Shown here piece by piece: positions 9,733 through 17,436 of a DNA stretch of 64,000 nt. The stretch comes from Paenarthrobacter aurescens (GTDB lineage: Bacteria > Actinomycetota > Actinomycetes > Actinomycetales > Micrococcaceae). Within the stretch, counting starts at the first letter, position 1; every line of letters begins with the position of its first letter. A model generated the notes under the pieces. The model did no database searches, had not been told where the DNA came from, and saw only the letters and a program-made list of their open reading frames with translations. The DNA is taken from the NCBI RefSeq assembly GCF_041549525.1, contig NZ_CP157456.1, forward strand, positions 620,001 through 684,000, in the 5' to 3' direction. The position numbers were made by a program, and so were the translations under genes.

Positions 9733-9751
9733 TTTGACAAGAACTGTCAAA
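9733..9751. promoter_or_regulatory. Inverted repeat upstream of the subtilase gene
   Basis: TTTGACA and TGTCAAA form a perfect 7-base inverted repeat with a 5-base spacer, flanked by GGTTG and CAACC pairs. It lies about 75 bases before the GTG start of the protease. It could be an operator or a hairpin in the leader. Confidence 0.35.
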
Positions 9752-9825
9752 GGTTCAACCAACTACAAGTTGACAGGCCTGGGCGATGGAGCCTGGTCCT
9801 CCCTCAGTGAAAGGTGCAACCACTC

Positions 9826-12800
9826 GTGAAATCACAAGGAAAGAGCTTCGTCAGAAGCGGGGGACTGCGGAAGGCGGCGGCGCTGGCCGTGGGCCTGCCG
9901 TTGTTGCTCTCGTCCATGGCGATGCCGGCCCAGGCCGCTCCCGCCCCGGAGACGCCCGGGAACGTTGCAGGCGTGGCCAAGAAGAACCTTGACCCCAGCG
10001 CTTATAAGGACGGCCGCTACATGGTGGTCCTGGCCGAGAAGCCTGCAGCTACTTACGACGGCGGCACGGCGGGCCTTGCGCCCACCAAGCCCGAAGAAGG
10101 CAAGAAGCTCGACGCCGACAGCGCCGAGGTGAAGGAATACCAGCAACACCTCCAGCAGAAGCAGCAGGAAGTTGCCCGGCAGGAAAACGTCACCATCAAA
10201 CGTGACTTCACAACCGCCGTCAACGGCTTCAGTGCCAACCTCACAGCGGACCAGGCCATCAACCTGGCCAAGGATCCCAAGGTCCTTATGGTGGCACCGG
10301 ACACGCAGAACGCACCGGACTACTCCACCACTGACTTCCTTAAGCTCAGTGGCCCCAACGGCACCTGGGCCACGCAATACGGGGGCCAGGACAACGCCGG
10401 CAAAGGCACCGTAGTTGGTGTAATCGACACCGGATACACCCCCTCCAACCCGTTCTTCGCAGGAGAACCCGTTGGTCCGCTGGTGGGAAACCCCCAAGTT
10501 GGCGTTCCGTACCGCACCGCTGACGGCAAGATCGCCATGCTCAAGGCCGACGGCGATACTTTTGTGGGCGAGTGCCAGCCCGGCACTGACACTGGTGCCG
10601 ACTACGACGGCAGCGCCTGCAACTCCAAGGTCCTCAGCACCCACTACTTCGCTGACGCCTTCCTGGAAACCGTTCCGCCGGAAAACCGTGCCCCGGAAGA
10701 AGTCATCTCTGCCGTTGACGTGGACAGCCACGGCACCCATACGGCCAGCACCGCAGCGGGCAACGCCAACGTTGACGCCGTAGTGGATGGCCGCAGCTTT
10801 GGAACCACCAGCGGCATTGCACCGGCCGCCAAGCTGGCCGTCTACAAGGTCTGCTGGGAAGACACCGATCCCGCTACGGGCGGCTGCTACGGCTCCGCTT
10901 CAGTGGACGCCATTGAGCAGGCCATCCTGGACGGCGTGGACGTGCTGAACTACTCCATCTCCGGTTCAACAACATCCACCACGGACCCTGTTTCCCTGGC
11001 ATTCCTCTCAGCAGCTTCGGCAGGGATCTTCGTTGCCACCTCGGCCGGAAACTCCGGACCCACCGCCAGCACCGTGAACCACGGAGCACCGTGGCTGACC
11101 ACCGTTGCAGCAACGTCCTTCTCCCAGGAGCTTCAGGGCACTGTTGAATTCTCCGATGGCAGCAAGTTCCGCGGAGCGTCCATCATGAACCGTGAGGTGA
11201 CCGGGGCCGGCGTCGTGCTTTCCACCAATGCTGCAAGCGGTGAAGGAAACGCCGCGCTCTGCGCCCCGGGCTCACTTGACCCGGCCAAGGTAGCCGGCAA
11301 GGTAGTTGTGTGCGACCGCGGTGTGGTTGATCGGACCGCCAAGAGCGCCGAAGTTCTGCGCGGCGGTGGCGTGGGCATGATCCTGGTGAACCTGACGGAC
11401 TCCTCACTGGACACTGACAAGCACGTCATCCCCACCGTCCACGTGAACCCGCCCGCTACGCAAACCATCAAGGACAAGGTCACGGCCAACCCGGCCATCA
11501 CCGTTTCCCTGCTGAACCGCGACACCACGGGCCTGCCTGCCGAAGCGCAGCCGCAGATCGCCGGGTTCTCCTCCCGCGGTCCGCTGCTGGCCACCGACTC
11601 GGACCTCTTGAAGCCTGACGTGTCCGCTCCCGGCGTGGCCATCCTTGCGGGTGTTTCGCCGATCGGAACCGGCGGAGACAACTTCGGTTTCCTCTCCGGA
11701 ACGTCCATGGCCTCACCCCACGTTGCCGGTTTCGGCGCGCTGATCCTGGGCAAGAACCCGCAGTGGTCCCCGGCCACCGTGAAGTCCGCCATGATGACCA
11801 CCGCTGGTCCGGTCAAGCTGGCCAACGGTGCCGTCAACAAGGACGTCTTCGCAACCGGTGCGGGACAGGTGGATCCCGCAAAGGTCCTTAACCCGGGCCT
11901 GGTGTATGACAACACCACCGAGGACTACCTGAAGTTCGTCCAGGGCACGGGCATGGATTTGGGCATCGAAGGCCTGGGCACAACCCAGCCACGGGACATG
12001 AACGTACCTTCCTTCGCACTGGGCAACCTCGCCGGCAAGATCGAGGTCACCCGCACCGTCACGGCACTCACCCCCGGCCTGTACCGGGCAACGGTCAACG
12101 TACCCGGAGTCAACGTCAAGGTCACTCCGTCCGTACTGAACTTCGGTGCCGCGGGTGAGAAGAAGACGTTCAAGGTGCAGTTCGAGAACAACAGCGCCGC
12201 GCTGGGCAAGTTCGCCATGGGCTCGCTGAGCTGGCAGGGCGCCAACAAGACCGTCACCTCGCCGATCGCTGTCCGTCCCCAGTCCGTCATCACGGACAAG
12301 GCACTGACCTTCACCGGAACCGGTCCCAACGGCTCCGGAACCATCAACATCACCTCCGGCACCAACCTGCCGGTAGGCGTCACTGTTGATGGCCTCTCCA
12401 AGGCTGATTCCTCGGCAGTGGAACTGGTTCCGGGTCCGTTTGCCGGTGAAACCAACGCATCCAACTACGTGAAGAAGGTAACGGTCGGTCAGGGCAGTGC
12501 TCTGGCCAAGTTCTCGGTCATCTCCTCCGACGAGGCTGCGGACTTTGACATGCTGGTGGTGACCCCCTCCGGTCAGCAACTGCCCGCAGCTACAGCGTCA
12601 GCCAGCGAAACGCTGTCAGTACCCAACCCGGCGGCAGGCGACTACTACGTCTACGCCAACCTGTACGCAAGCCCCAACAACCAGGCCACCAAGGCCACCG
12701 TTGATGCTGCCGTACTGGGCGCCAACCAGGGGAACGCTTCCGTGACGCCAAACCCGATCCGCCTCGCCAACGGCAAGACGGGCCAGATCACGCTGAACTG

Positions 12801-13002
12801 GACCAACCTGGAGCCCGGCTCCTACATTGGCCGGCTGACCTTCGCAGGTACCAGCGAGCCGAGCTTCGTCACCGTCCTGGTCAACCCGGGCGGAACGGTA
12901 GTGGTCCCGGATGAGGAAGACCCCAAGAAGGACAAGAAGGACAAGAAGCACGGCGGAAAGATCCGCGCCGACGAGCCCACACAGGGCAACAACGCAGGCT
13001 AG
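9826..13002 (+). CDS. Secreted subtilisin-like serine protease (S8) with propeptide and PA domain
   Basis: The 1058-residue subtilase has a signal peptide ending in AQA near residue 35, an I9-type propeptide (YMVVLAEKP to VLMVAPDTQ) and a catalytic domain. The triad is D201 (VIDTGY), H302 (SHGTHTAS) and S627 (GTSMASPH), with SAGNSGP as the oxyanion-loop region. A PA insert (about 430-530) lies inside the catalytic domain. Fn3-like and pre-peptidase-like beta domains follow, and the end is Lys/Asp-rich (DPKKDKKDKK). The frame opens earlier at a GTG at 9814, but that codon overlaps the GAAAGG site, so the GTG at 9826 is preferred. The convergent block downstream encodes two SSI-like proteins. 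Confidence 0.96.
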   Translation: MKSQGKSFVRSGGLRKAAALAVGLPLLLSSMAMPAQAAPAPETPGNVAGVAKKNLDPSAYKDGRYMVVLAEKPAATYDGGTAGLAPTKPEEGKKLDADSAEVKEYQQHLQQKQQEVARQENVTIKRDFTTAVNGFSANLTADQAINLAKDPKVLMVAPDTQNAPDYSTTDFLKLSGPNGTWATQYGGQDNAGKGTVVGVIDTGYTPSNPFFAGEPVGPLVGNPQVGVPYRTADGKIAMLKADGDTFVGECQPGTDTGADYDGSACNSKVLSTHYFADAFLETVPPENRAPEEVISAVDVDSHGTHTASTAAGNANVDAVVDGRSFGTTSGIAPAAKLAVYKVCWEDTDPATGGCYGSASVDAIEQAILDGVDVLNYSISGSTTSTTDPVSLAFLSAASAGIFVATSAGNSGPTASTVNHGAPWLTTVAATSFSQELQGTVEFSDGSKFRGASIMNREVTGAGVVLSTNAASGEGNAALCAPGSLDPAKVAGKVVVCDRGVVDRTAKSAEVLRGGGVGMILVNLTDSSLDTDKHVIPTVHVNPPATQTIKDKVTANPAITVSLLNRDTTGLPAEAQPQIAGFSSRGPLLATDSDLLKPDVSAPGVAILAGVSPIGTGGDNFGFLSGTSMASPHVAGFGALILGKNPQWSPATVKSAMMTTAGPVKLANGAVNKDVFATGAGQVDPAKVLNPGLVYDNTTEDYLKFVQGTGMDLGIEGLGTTQPRDMNVPSFALGNLAGKIEVTRTVTALTPGLYRATVNVPGVNVKVTPSVLNFGAAGEKKTFKVQFENNSAALGKFAMGSLSWQGANKTVTSPIAVRPQSVITDKALTFTGTGPNGSGTINITSGTNLPVGVTVDGLSKADSSAVELVPGPFAGETNASNYVKKVTVGQGSALAKFSVISSDEAADFDMLVVTPSGQQLPAATASASETLSVPNPAAGDYYVYANLYASPNNQATKATVDAAVLGANQGNASVTPNPIRLANGKTGQITLNWTNLEPGSYIGRLTFAGTSEPSFVTVLVNPGGTVVVPDEEDPKKDKKDKKHGGKIRADEPTQGNNAG

Positions 13003-13030
13003 GTCTTCTTGATGCAGTAACTGATTCAGT

Positions 13031-13072
13031 AACAGCAGTGGCCGGCGGGGATACCCGCCGGCCACTGCTGTT
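13031..13072. terminator. Terminator after the subtilase gene
   Basis: Nineteen-base arms (aacagcagtggccggcggg and its complement) enclose a 4-base loop and are followed by ttt. The hairpin sits between converging genes. Confidence 0.88.
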
Positions 13073-13113
13073 TACCATGCGACCGCCAACAGGACGGTCC
13101 GCCGTTCCACGCC

Positions 13114-13533
13114 CTAAATGGCGCCGGTTGAGCCTCCGGTATTGCCCAGAAGCGATGCCAGCGCCTTCCACCGCGCAATCTCACAGCCATCAGTCAGGCT
13201 GAACTGGCTGTGAACTTTCCGTCCACGGAACCATCCCTTGACCACAGCTACCTGCGGGCCGCCATACTGCTGAGTGCAGATCCGGTCCGGGCGGGGCTCG
13301 GGGAAGAAGACTTCCTCACCGAACTGCTCGACGGCGGCCAGCGCCGATTGCGCGTCCGGCAAGTTTGAATCCACCGTGTCAGGGTCAGGCGACAGGATGC
13401 CCGCGGACGAACGGAGATGGAACACCCGGCTTTCAGCGCCAGGCTCCTCCGTGAGCGTGACCGTGAGGTCGATGTCGTACTCGCTCTTGGCTGTGTCGTT
13501 GTTGCCTGCATCGCTGTTCTCTGCGGAAACCAT
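13114..13533 (-). CDS. SSI-like protein without signal peptide
   Basis: The 139-residue product is clearly related to the C-terminal half of the lipoprotein at 14490-15026. Both share CTxQYGGP, AxVxG, GxxV and TDGCxIAxW followed by a short helix ending in LG. This pattern matches the second disulfide region of Streptomyces subtilisin inhibitors (family I16). The first SSI cysteine pair is missing here (VFHLRSSAG where the paralogue has FTLVCTGG), and the residue equivalent to P1 is Gln. No signal peptide is seen. It may be a degenerate or repurposed inhibitor fold. It is last of three minus-strand genes and 31 bases after its neighbour. Confidence 0.7.
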   Translation of the reverse strand: MVSAENSDAGNNDTAKSEYDIDLTVTLTEEPGAESRVFHLRSSAGILSPDPDTVDSNLPDAQSALAAVEQFGEEVFFPEPRPDRICTQQYGGPQVAVVKGWFRGRKVHSQFSLTDGCEIARWKALASLLGNTGGSTGAI

Positions 13534-13564
13534 GGTTACCTTTCGCTGGTGGCGGCGGGGGTGC

Positions 13565-14503
13565 TCAGGCAGCCAAACCGCTCAGCTCGTCCAAGAGCGG
13601 CCCTACTGCCTGAAGCACCCGGGCCCGCAGCTCCTGGGATTCGGCCGCGAAAGCCCTCTGGTATTCAACGTACTCGGATTTACCCTGCGGTGTCTCAATC
13701 CTGATGGGCGGGTAGCCCCATTCTTCAAGATCGTAGGGTGAGGCCTGCATGTCCATGGCCCGGATCCGCCACGACAACTCGAAAGCGTCCATCACCAGCT
13801 CGCTCGGCAAGGCGGGGGTGAGCTTGTACGCCCATTTGTAGAGGTCCATGTTGGCATGAAGGCAGCCCGGCTGTTCCATGGTGCGCTGGTTCTCCCGGGT
13901 GGGGGTTAGATCATTGAGCGGGGTAGCGTCCGGTGTGTAGAAGCGGAAAGCATCAAAGTGCGAGCACCGGATGCGGTTCTGTTCAACAACGGTGTCCGTG
14001 CCCTCGCCGCCCAGCCTCAGCTTCAGGTACTCATGGCGCAACTCAAACTTTTCCTGGCGGTACACCATTGCCCACTCGTGCAGCCCGAAGCACCCGAACT
14101 GTGCCGGACGCTTTGCCGTTCCCGCGAGGATGATTCCTGCAAAGCGCACGGCCTCGGCGCGGTCGGACATAAAGCTGTCCCGGTCAAAGGTGACCGCAGG
14201 CGTTCCTGAGGGCAGCCCCACTAAGGCAAGCTCGGCGTCGTCGAGCGTTCGGTAGAACTTCCAAGCCGTGCGTTCCGCAGCGCGCTCGCCGCTGAGGACT
14301 ACACCGTGGCCGGGATGCCAGCGCTGAAGCTGGCCCGGCTTCTGTGTGTAGTAGGTGAAGAGGAAGTCCTCCACGGGGTGCTTCTTACCGGCCGAACGCC
14401 GGGCAAGGTACGGATCCGCATAACGCGCTACGCGTGAATGGTGGGCTGCCTCCAGCCCGAGCCATTGCTCCTGGGGGAGGTGCCGCAGCCTAGAGGCCGC
14501 CAT
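13565..14503 (-). CDS. Conserved actinobacterial protein, usually labelled 3-methyladenine DNA glycosylase
   Basis: The 312-residue protein matches from memory a family found across actinobacteria (HPVEDFLFTYYTQKPGQLQRWHPGHGVVL, FGCFGLHEWAMVYR, HFDAFRFYTPDATPLND, QPGCLHANMDLYKWAYKL). Databases often name it 3-methyladenine DNA glycosylase, but no helix-hairpin-helix or known glycosylase motif is evident, so this function is unproven. The conserved His and Cys positions could bind a metal or nucleic acid. A longer reading frame begins at 14590, but the ATG at 14503, which overlaps the upstream lipoprotein stop by 14 bases, gives the conserved start MAASRLRHL. It is probably co-transcribed with both SSI-like genes. 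Confidence 0.75.
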   Translation of the reverse strand: MAASRLRHLPQEQWLGLEAAHHSRVARYADPYLARRSAGKKHPVEDFLFTYYTQKPGQLQRWHPGHGVVLSGERAAERTAWKFYRTLDDAELALVGLPSGTPAVTFDRDSFMSDRAEAVRFAGIILAGTAKRPAQFGCFGLHEWAMVYRQEKFELRHEYLKLRLGGEGTDTVVEQNRIRCSHFDAFRFYTPDATPLNDLTPTRENQRTMEQPGCLHANMDLYKWAYKLTPALPSELVMDAFELSWRIRAMDMQASPYDLEEWGYPPIRIETPQGKSEYVEYQRAFAAESQELRARVLQAVGPLLDELSGLAA

Positions 14504-15026
14504 CTGATCCGAGGACGCTCTTCGCCGCGTCCCAGAGGGCGATCTGGCATCCGTCCGTGCGGTTGAAGGACGCGCTGACTTCCTTGCCATCCACGGATCC
14601 GGTCACTTTGGCTGTTGCCGGACCGCCGTACTGCATGGTGCAGGCCTGGTCCGTACGCGGGGGCGCGGGGCTCAGGATCGAAGGAGAGCTTTTGAGGGTG
14701 TTGCAGGCTTCAGCCGCCGATGGGTGCTTGCTCTCGGCAGCGGGCGTGCCGCCTGTGCAGACGAGGGTGAAGTTCTGGGGCGAGGCTTCGGCAGTCTCTA
14801 GGAGCGTGATGGAGAGCTCGGCGTTGCCTTGGCCGGTGGCTGCGGACGTGCTGGTGGGGGAGGGGCTGGGGGTTGCGCTGCTGCTTGGGCTGCTGGTTGA
14901 AGAGGCCGACGACGACGGCGCCTGGGTTGCGCTGCCTGTGGAACCCGGAGTGGGGGTGCCTGAGCATGCGGCGAGGCCGGTGACGGCAAGCACCGCCAGG
15001 ATGGGCCGAACAAATCGCATGCGCAT
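14490..15026 (-). CDS. SSI-family inhibitor-like lipoprotein
   Basis: The 178-residue product begins with a lipoprotein signal (lipobox LAAC, Cys21), followed by a 45-residue Ser/Thr/Pro linker and an SSI-type domain. The domain keeps both cysteine pairs expected for family I16: LVCTGG with AACNTL, and ACTMQYGGP with TDGCQIALW. In SSI the reactive bond follows the Met two residues after the third Cys; here the same place holds Met (C-T-M). An anchored inhibitor of subtilisin-type proteases is a reasonable inference, and a subtilase gene lies 2 kb away in convergent orientation. AGGAGA precedes the first ATG. Confidence 0.78.
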   Translation of the reverse strand: MRMRFVRPILAVLAVTGLAACSGTPTPGSTGSATQAPSSSASSTSSPSSSATPSPSPTSTSAATGQGNAELSITLLETAEASPQNFTLVCTGGTPAAESKHPSAAEACNTLKSSPSILSPAPPRTDQACTMQYGGPATAKVTGSVDGKEVSASFNRTDGCQIALWDAAKSVLGSDGGL

Positions 15027-15191
15027 GGAATCTCCTAGGTTGCGTCCATTTTACGTGGCACTTGTGGCGCCCGTTTATTTGTTCGCTTCAAGAAGACCAC
15101 CGGCGGAGTGCGCTTGGCTAGGGGCCACGCGGGTTTGGGTCGAACCAAGTGCTGCGCGGCCAGCGTGGCAGCTTTGCCCGGCCTGTGGCGC

Positions 15192-15659
15192 CTAGACGGA
15201 GTTATGCCGTTGCGTGGCTGCGATCAGTCCGGTCATGGCTTGATGGAGTTCGGCTACTTCTTCACGGCTGAGCTGCAGGCGTTCACGGATCTCGCCCGGA
15301 ACGGCTGTGGCCTGTTCGCGCAGTGCCGCGCCTTTGTCCGTCAGCTTGACCGCCAAGGCCCGCTCATTGCCGGCAACGCGCTCGCGGGTAATCAGCTCCG
15401 CTTCCTCAAGGCGCCTCAGGAGCGGGGAAAGGGTGGCGGGCTCGTGGAGGAGGCTGTCGCTGATGTCCTTGAGCGTGCGGGGGCTCCGTTCCCAGAGGGC
15501 GAGCATCACCAAATACTGCGGATGGGTGAGCCCCAGCCGTTCCAGTACGGGCTTGTAGACGCCCACAACGCTGCGCGAGGCCACAGTCAGGGCGAAGCAC
15601 AGCTGGCGTTCCAGCAGGAGGTCATCGGTCTCCTGCGTGGACTCATTGATGGCTGTCAT
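15192..15659 (-). CDS. OhrR-type MarR family regulator
   Basis: The 155-residue winged-helix protein has the OhrR N-terminal signature LERQLCFALTVASRSVVGVYKPVLERLGLTHPQYLVMLALWE, including the single reactive Cys that senses organic peroxides in OhrR. The recognition helix region is EPATLSPLLRRLEEAELITRER, with the wing VAGNERALAVKLT. By family it represses a peroxide-resistance gene (ohr) and is released on Cys oxidation. No ohr gene is next to it; the divergent neighbour is a 74-residue protein. Two TTAG-type dyads lie in the shared upstream region. Confidence 0.88.
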   Translation of the reverse strand: MTAINESTQETDDLLLERQLCFALTVASRSVVGVYKPVLERLGLTHPQYLVMLALWERSPRTLKDISDSLLHEPATLSPLLRRLEEAELITRERVAGNERALAVKLTDKGAALREQATAVPGEIRERLQLSREEVAELHQAMTGLIAATQRHNSV

Positions 15660-15681
15660 GGCTGCCTCCGGGGATGATTAG

Positions 15682-15708
15682 TTAGTGTACTAATGATTAG
15701 CGTACTAT
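15682..15708. promoter_or_regulatory. Candidate OhrR/MarR operator pair
   Basis: TTAGTGTACTAA (15682-15693) is an inverted repeat with perfect TTAGT/ACTAA arms. A second, weaker copy (attagcgtactat) follows at about 15696-15708. Both lie between the MarR gene and the divergent small gene, 23 bases from the MarR start. TTAG-type dyads agree with autoregulation. Confidence 0.55.
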
Positions 15709-15746
15709 GGACGTATTGAACCGCCTAAAAGAGGAGTCGATCCAGC

Positions 15747-15971
15747 GTGGCCAAGGAATCCTTCACCCGGAAGTTCATGCGCGCCACAGGGAAGTTCCGG
15801 ATTATTTTCGGCCCCGCGCACAGCAGCTCCCTGGACCATGAGATGACCGAGGCCAACCGGAAACTGCTGGTTCAGCGTCAGGCTGAGACTCAGCAATGGG
15901 AAACCCTTCGCCGGCCCGATGGCAGCACCTATGTGGTGCCCCGCAATCCGGATGACAAGTCGCTGCGGTAA
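15747..15971 (+). CDS. Small conserved protein, unknown function
   Basis: The 74-residue basic protein starts at GTG with AGGAG 9 bases upstream. It is not assigned to a named family. It resembles the next gene (16093-16323) in layout: an N-terminal KF/RL helix leading to FGPA, a middle acidic or polar region, and a C-terminal tyrosine strand (STYVVPRNPDD against HHYAVRNNDPG). The pair may derive from one small-protein family. The OhrR-type gene diverges from it and shares its upstream operators. Confidence 0.6.
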   Translation: MAKESFTRKFMRATGKFRIIFGPAHSSSLDHEMTEANRKLLVQRQAETQQWETLRRPDGSTYVVPRNPDDKSLR

Positions 15972-16092
15972 ACCCACCCTGCCGCCTCTTCGGCATTCCC
16001 GGCGAGCGGTTTCGGGCGTAAAATTGCCTCACTGAACGGCACGCACCAACCCTGCCGCTTTTCTCTCTCCGGTAAGGAAGGAGGTGGAAAAC

Positions 16093-16323
16093 ATGGGACG
16101 CAGAATGGAAGGCTTCGTCCATGTGACCGAGCGGCTGCAGTCCGTTTTTGGACCGGCAACCCACGGCGATACGGACGGCCCGGTGGTGCACAGGCATGAT
16201 GATTTCGAGACCGCTTCCGAGGCGGATCTGAAGAACTTCGACGTCGAGACCGACTCTCAGGGCCATCACTACGCAGTCCGGAACAATGATCCCGGACCGA
16301 CCACTACTGACTACAGCCTCTGA
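16093..16323 (+). CDS. Small acidic protein related to the preceding gene
   Basis: The 76-residue product has MGRRMEGFVHVTERLQSVFGPA, an acidic middle (DDFETASEADLKNFDVET) and the strand HHYAVRNNDPG. A GTG at 16084 is in frame but lies within the AAGGAGGTG ribosome site, so the ATG at 16093 is the better start. FGPA and the Y-V-xxN-x-D tail are shared with the gene at 15747. Function is unknown. A good hairpin with a T-run follows. Confidence 0.6.
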   Translation: MGRRMEGFVHVTERLQSVFGPATHGDTDGPVVHRHDDFETASEADLKNFDVETDSQGHHYAVRNNDPGPTTTDYSL

Positions 16324-16340
16324 CCGGGGCGTGAGATACC

Positions 16341-16379
16341 GAAGGGCCGGACCGCGAACTCCGGCCCTTCCTCGTTTTT
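16341..16379 (+). terminator. Terminator after the small acidic protein gene
   Basis: Arms gaagggccgga and tccggcccttc (11 bases) enclose an 8-base loop and are followed by ctcgttttt. Confidence 0.88.
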
Positions 16380-16433
16380 CGGCTTTGCACACCTTGACCT
16401 TGGTCAGCTCACCGTGCAACTGTTGAGCAACTA

Positions 16434-16450
16434 ATCAGCATGCTTATCAT
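16434..16450. promoter_or_regulatory. Candidate control box ATCAGCATGCTTATCAT
   Basis: It matches 14 of 17 bases of the box upstream of the manganese catalase, including the palindromic core AGCATGCT. It lies 42 bases before the LapA-like gene, close to where a promoter would sit. Confidence 0.4.
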
Positions 16451-16491
16451 ACGTGCAGCAGGATCAATGCTGGTGAAAGAGGGGGCCATCC

Positions 16492-16872
16492 ATGAGTTTC
16501 CAAGATGATGCTGCAAGGGTTCCGGGTAGTGCCGCCCGTCCGGATCCGGGCAGTTCCGAGCACCGGGAGCGTGTCACACCCCCTGTCTCAGGCCACGACA
16601 GGCCAACCCGTACCGCCGCCTTGTGGGTTGCGGTGGCTGTGGGCCTGGTGGTCCTGGTGATGCTGATTGTCTTCTTCGTCCAAAACCAGGACATGATCAC
16701 GGTCCGTTTCTTTGGGCTGGAGGGGACACTTGCGCTGGGCACTACGCTCTTCATCGCGGCAGTGGGCGGAGGCGTGCTGGTGGCCCTTGCCGGTGGCGCG
16801 CGGATACTGCAGCTCAGAATTGCCGGCCATCGCCGCAAGAAAGCTGTTGGCGGGCCGGGTACCGGCTACTAG
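16492..16872 (+). CDS. LapA-like (DUF1049) membrane protein
   Basis: The 126-residue protein has a polar 40-residue N-terminus and two membrane segments (about 45-63 and 80-100) joined by the family-typical FVQNQDMITVRFFGLEGTLALGTTLF loop. A basic tail (RIAGHRRKKA) follows. It resembles the lipopolysaccharide-assembly LapA/DUF1049 family, whose role in Gram-positive bacteria is unknown. It has its own terminator, and the candidate box at 16434 lies just upstream. Confidence 0.8.
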   Translation: MSFQDDAARVPGSAARPDPGSSEHRERVTPPVSGHDRPTRTAALWVAVAVGLVVLVMLIVFFVQNQDMITVRFFGLEGTLALGTTLFIAAVGGGVLVALAGGARILQLRIAGHRRKKAVGGPGTGY

Positions 16873-16884
16873 CTAGCTTTAACT

Positions 16885-16920
16885 GCGGAAGGACCGGAGC
16901 TGTTGCTCCGGTCCTTCCGC
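16885..16920 (+). terminator. Terminator after LapA-like gene
   Basis: Sixteen-base arms (gcggaaggaccggagc and complement) enclose a 4-base loop. The inner stem GGAAGGACCGGAGC / GCTCCGGTCCTTCC recurs at 21964-21995. Confidence 0.88.
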
Positions 16921-16981
16921 AATTTAATCCCGACGGCGGCACTCCCTGACGATGTTCATTCCGCCGGGGTGGTGGGCTGTC

Positions 16982-17281
16982 TTAGCCTTCGCAGTCAGTG
17001 CAGTAAGCCACGCCATCTTTTTCGCGGGCAATCTGCGAACGGTGGCGGACCAGGAAGCAGGAATGACAAGTGAACTCATCGTTTGCCTGCGGGATGACCT
17101 GGATGACCAGTTCTTCAGCGACGATTTCGCCGCCGGGGCCGTTGGCGTCAATGCCATCGGTTTCGTCCAGTTCAAGCACGACACTCTTGGCCGTGGGAGC
17201 GCTGGCGGACTGGAGAGCCTGGAGGGACTGCTCCTGGTTCTCTTTTACATCGGTACGGAGTTCGTCGTAATCGGCTGCCAC
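16982..17281 (-). CDS. DUF4193 zinc-ribbon protein
   Basis: The 99-residue protein matches the actinobacterial DUF4193 family. It has the N-terminal MAADYDELRTDVKENQEQSL, an acidic middle, and a C-terminal four-Cys ribbon (FTCHSCFLVRHRSQIA and YCTDCEG) that should bind zinc. The family resembles RbpA-region or DksA-like small proteins, but no role is proven. The ATG lies right after an upstream region with no other gene; the GH3 gene ends beyond it. Confidence 0.93.
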   Translation of the reverse strand: MAADYDELRTDVKENQEQSLQALQSASAPTAKSVVLELDETDGIDANGPGGEIVAEELVIQVIPQANDEFTCHSCFLVRHRSQIAREKDGVAYCTDCEG

Positions 17282-17385
17282 TTTTTAATGCCTCTTCGTG
17301 TTAGGGGGTTACCGGGTATGCAACGTACAGCATGCCACGAAAATTCCATACCATACCCCAGTTCCAGAGCTTGTGGCGAAAACCA

Positions 17386-17419
17386 CGTGGGTGACGGGTA
17401 AAAAAACCCATCACCCACG
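17386..17419. terminator. Hairpin downstream of the beta-glucosidase gene
   Basis: Arms cgtgggtgacgggt and acccatcacccacg pair with one G-T-type mismatch around a short A-rich loop. It lies 18 bases after the stop of the minus-strand GH3 gene and upstream of DUF4193. Confidence 0.65.
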
Positions 17420-17436
17420 GTGATTTCGCTCATATA

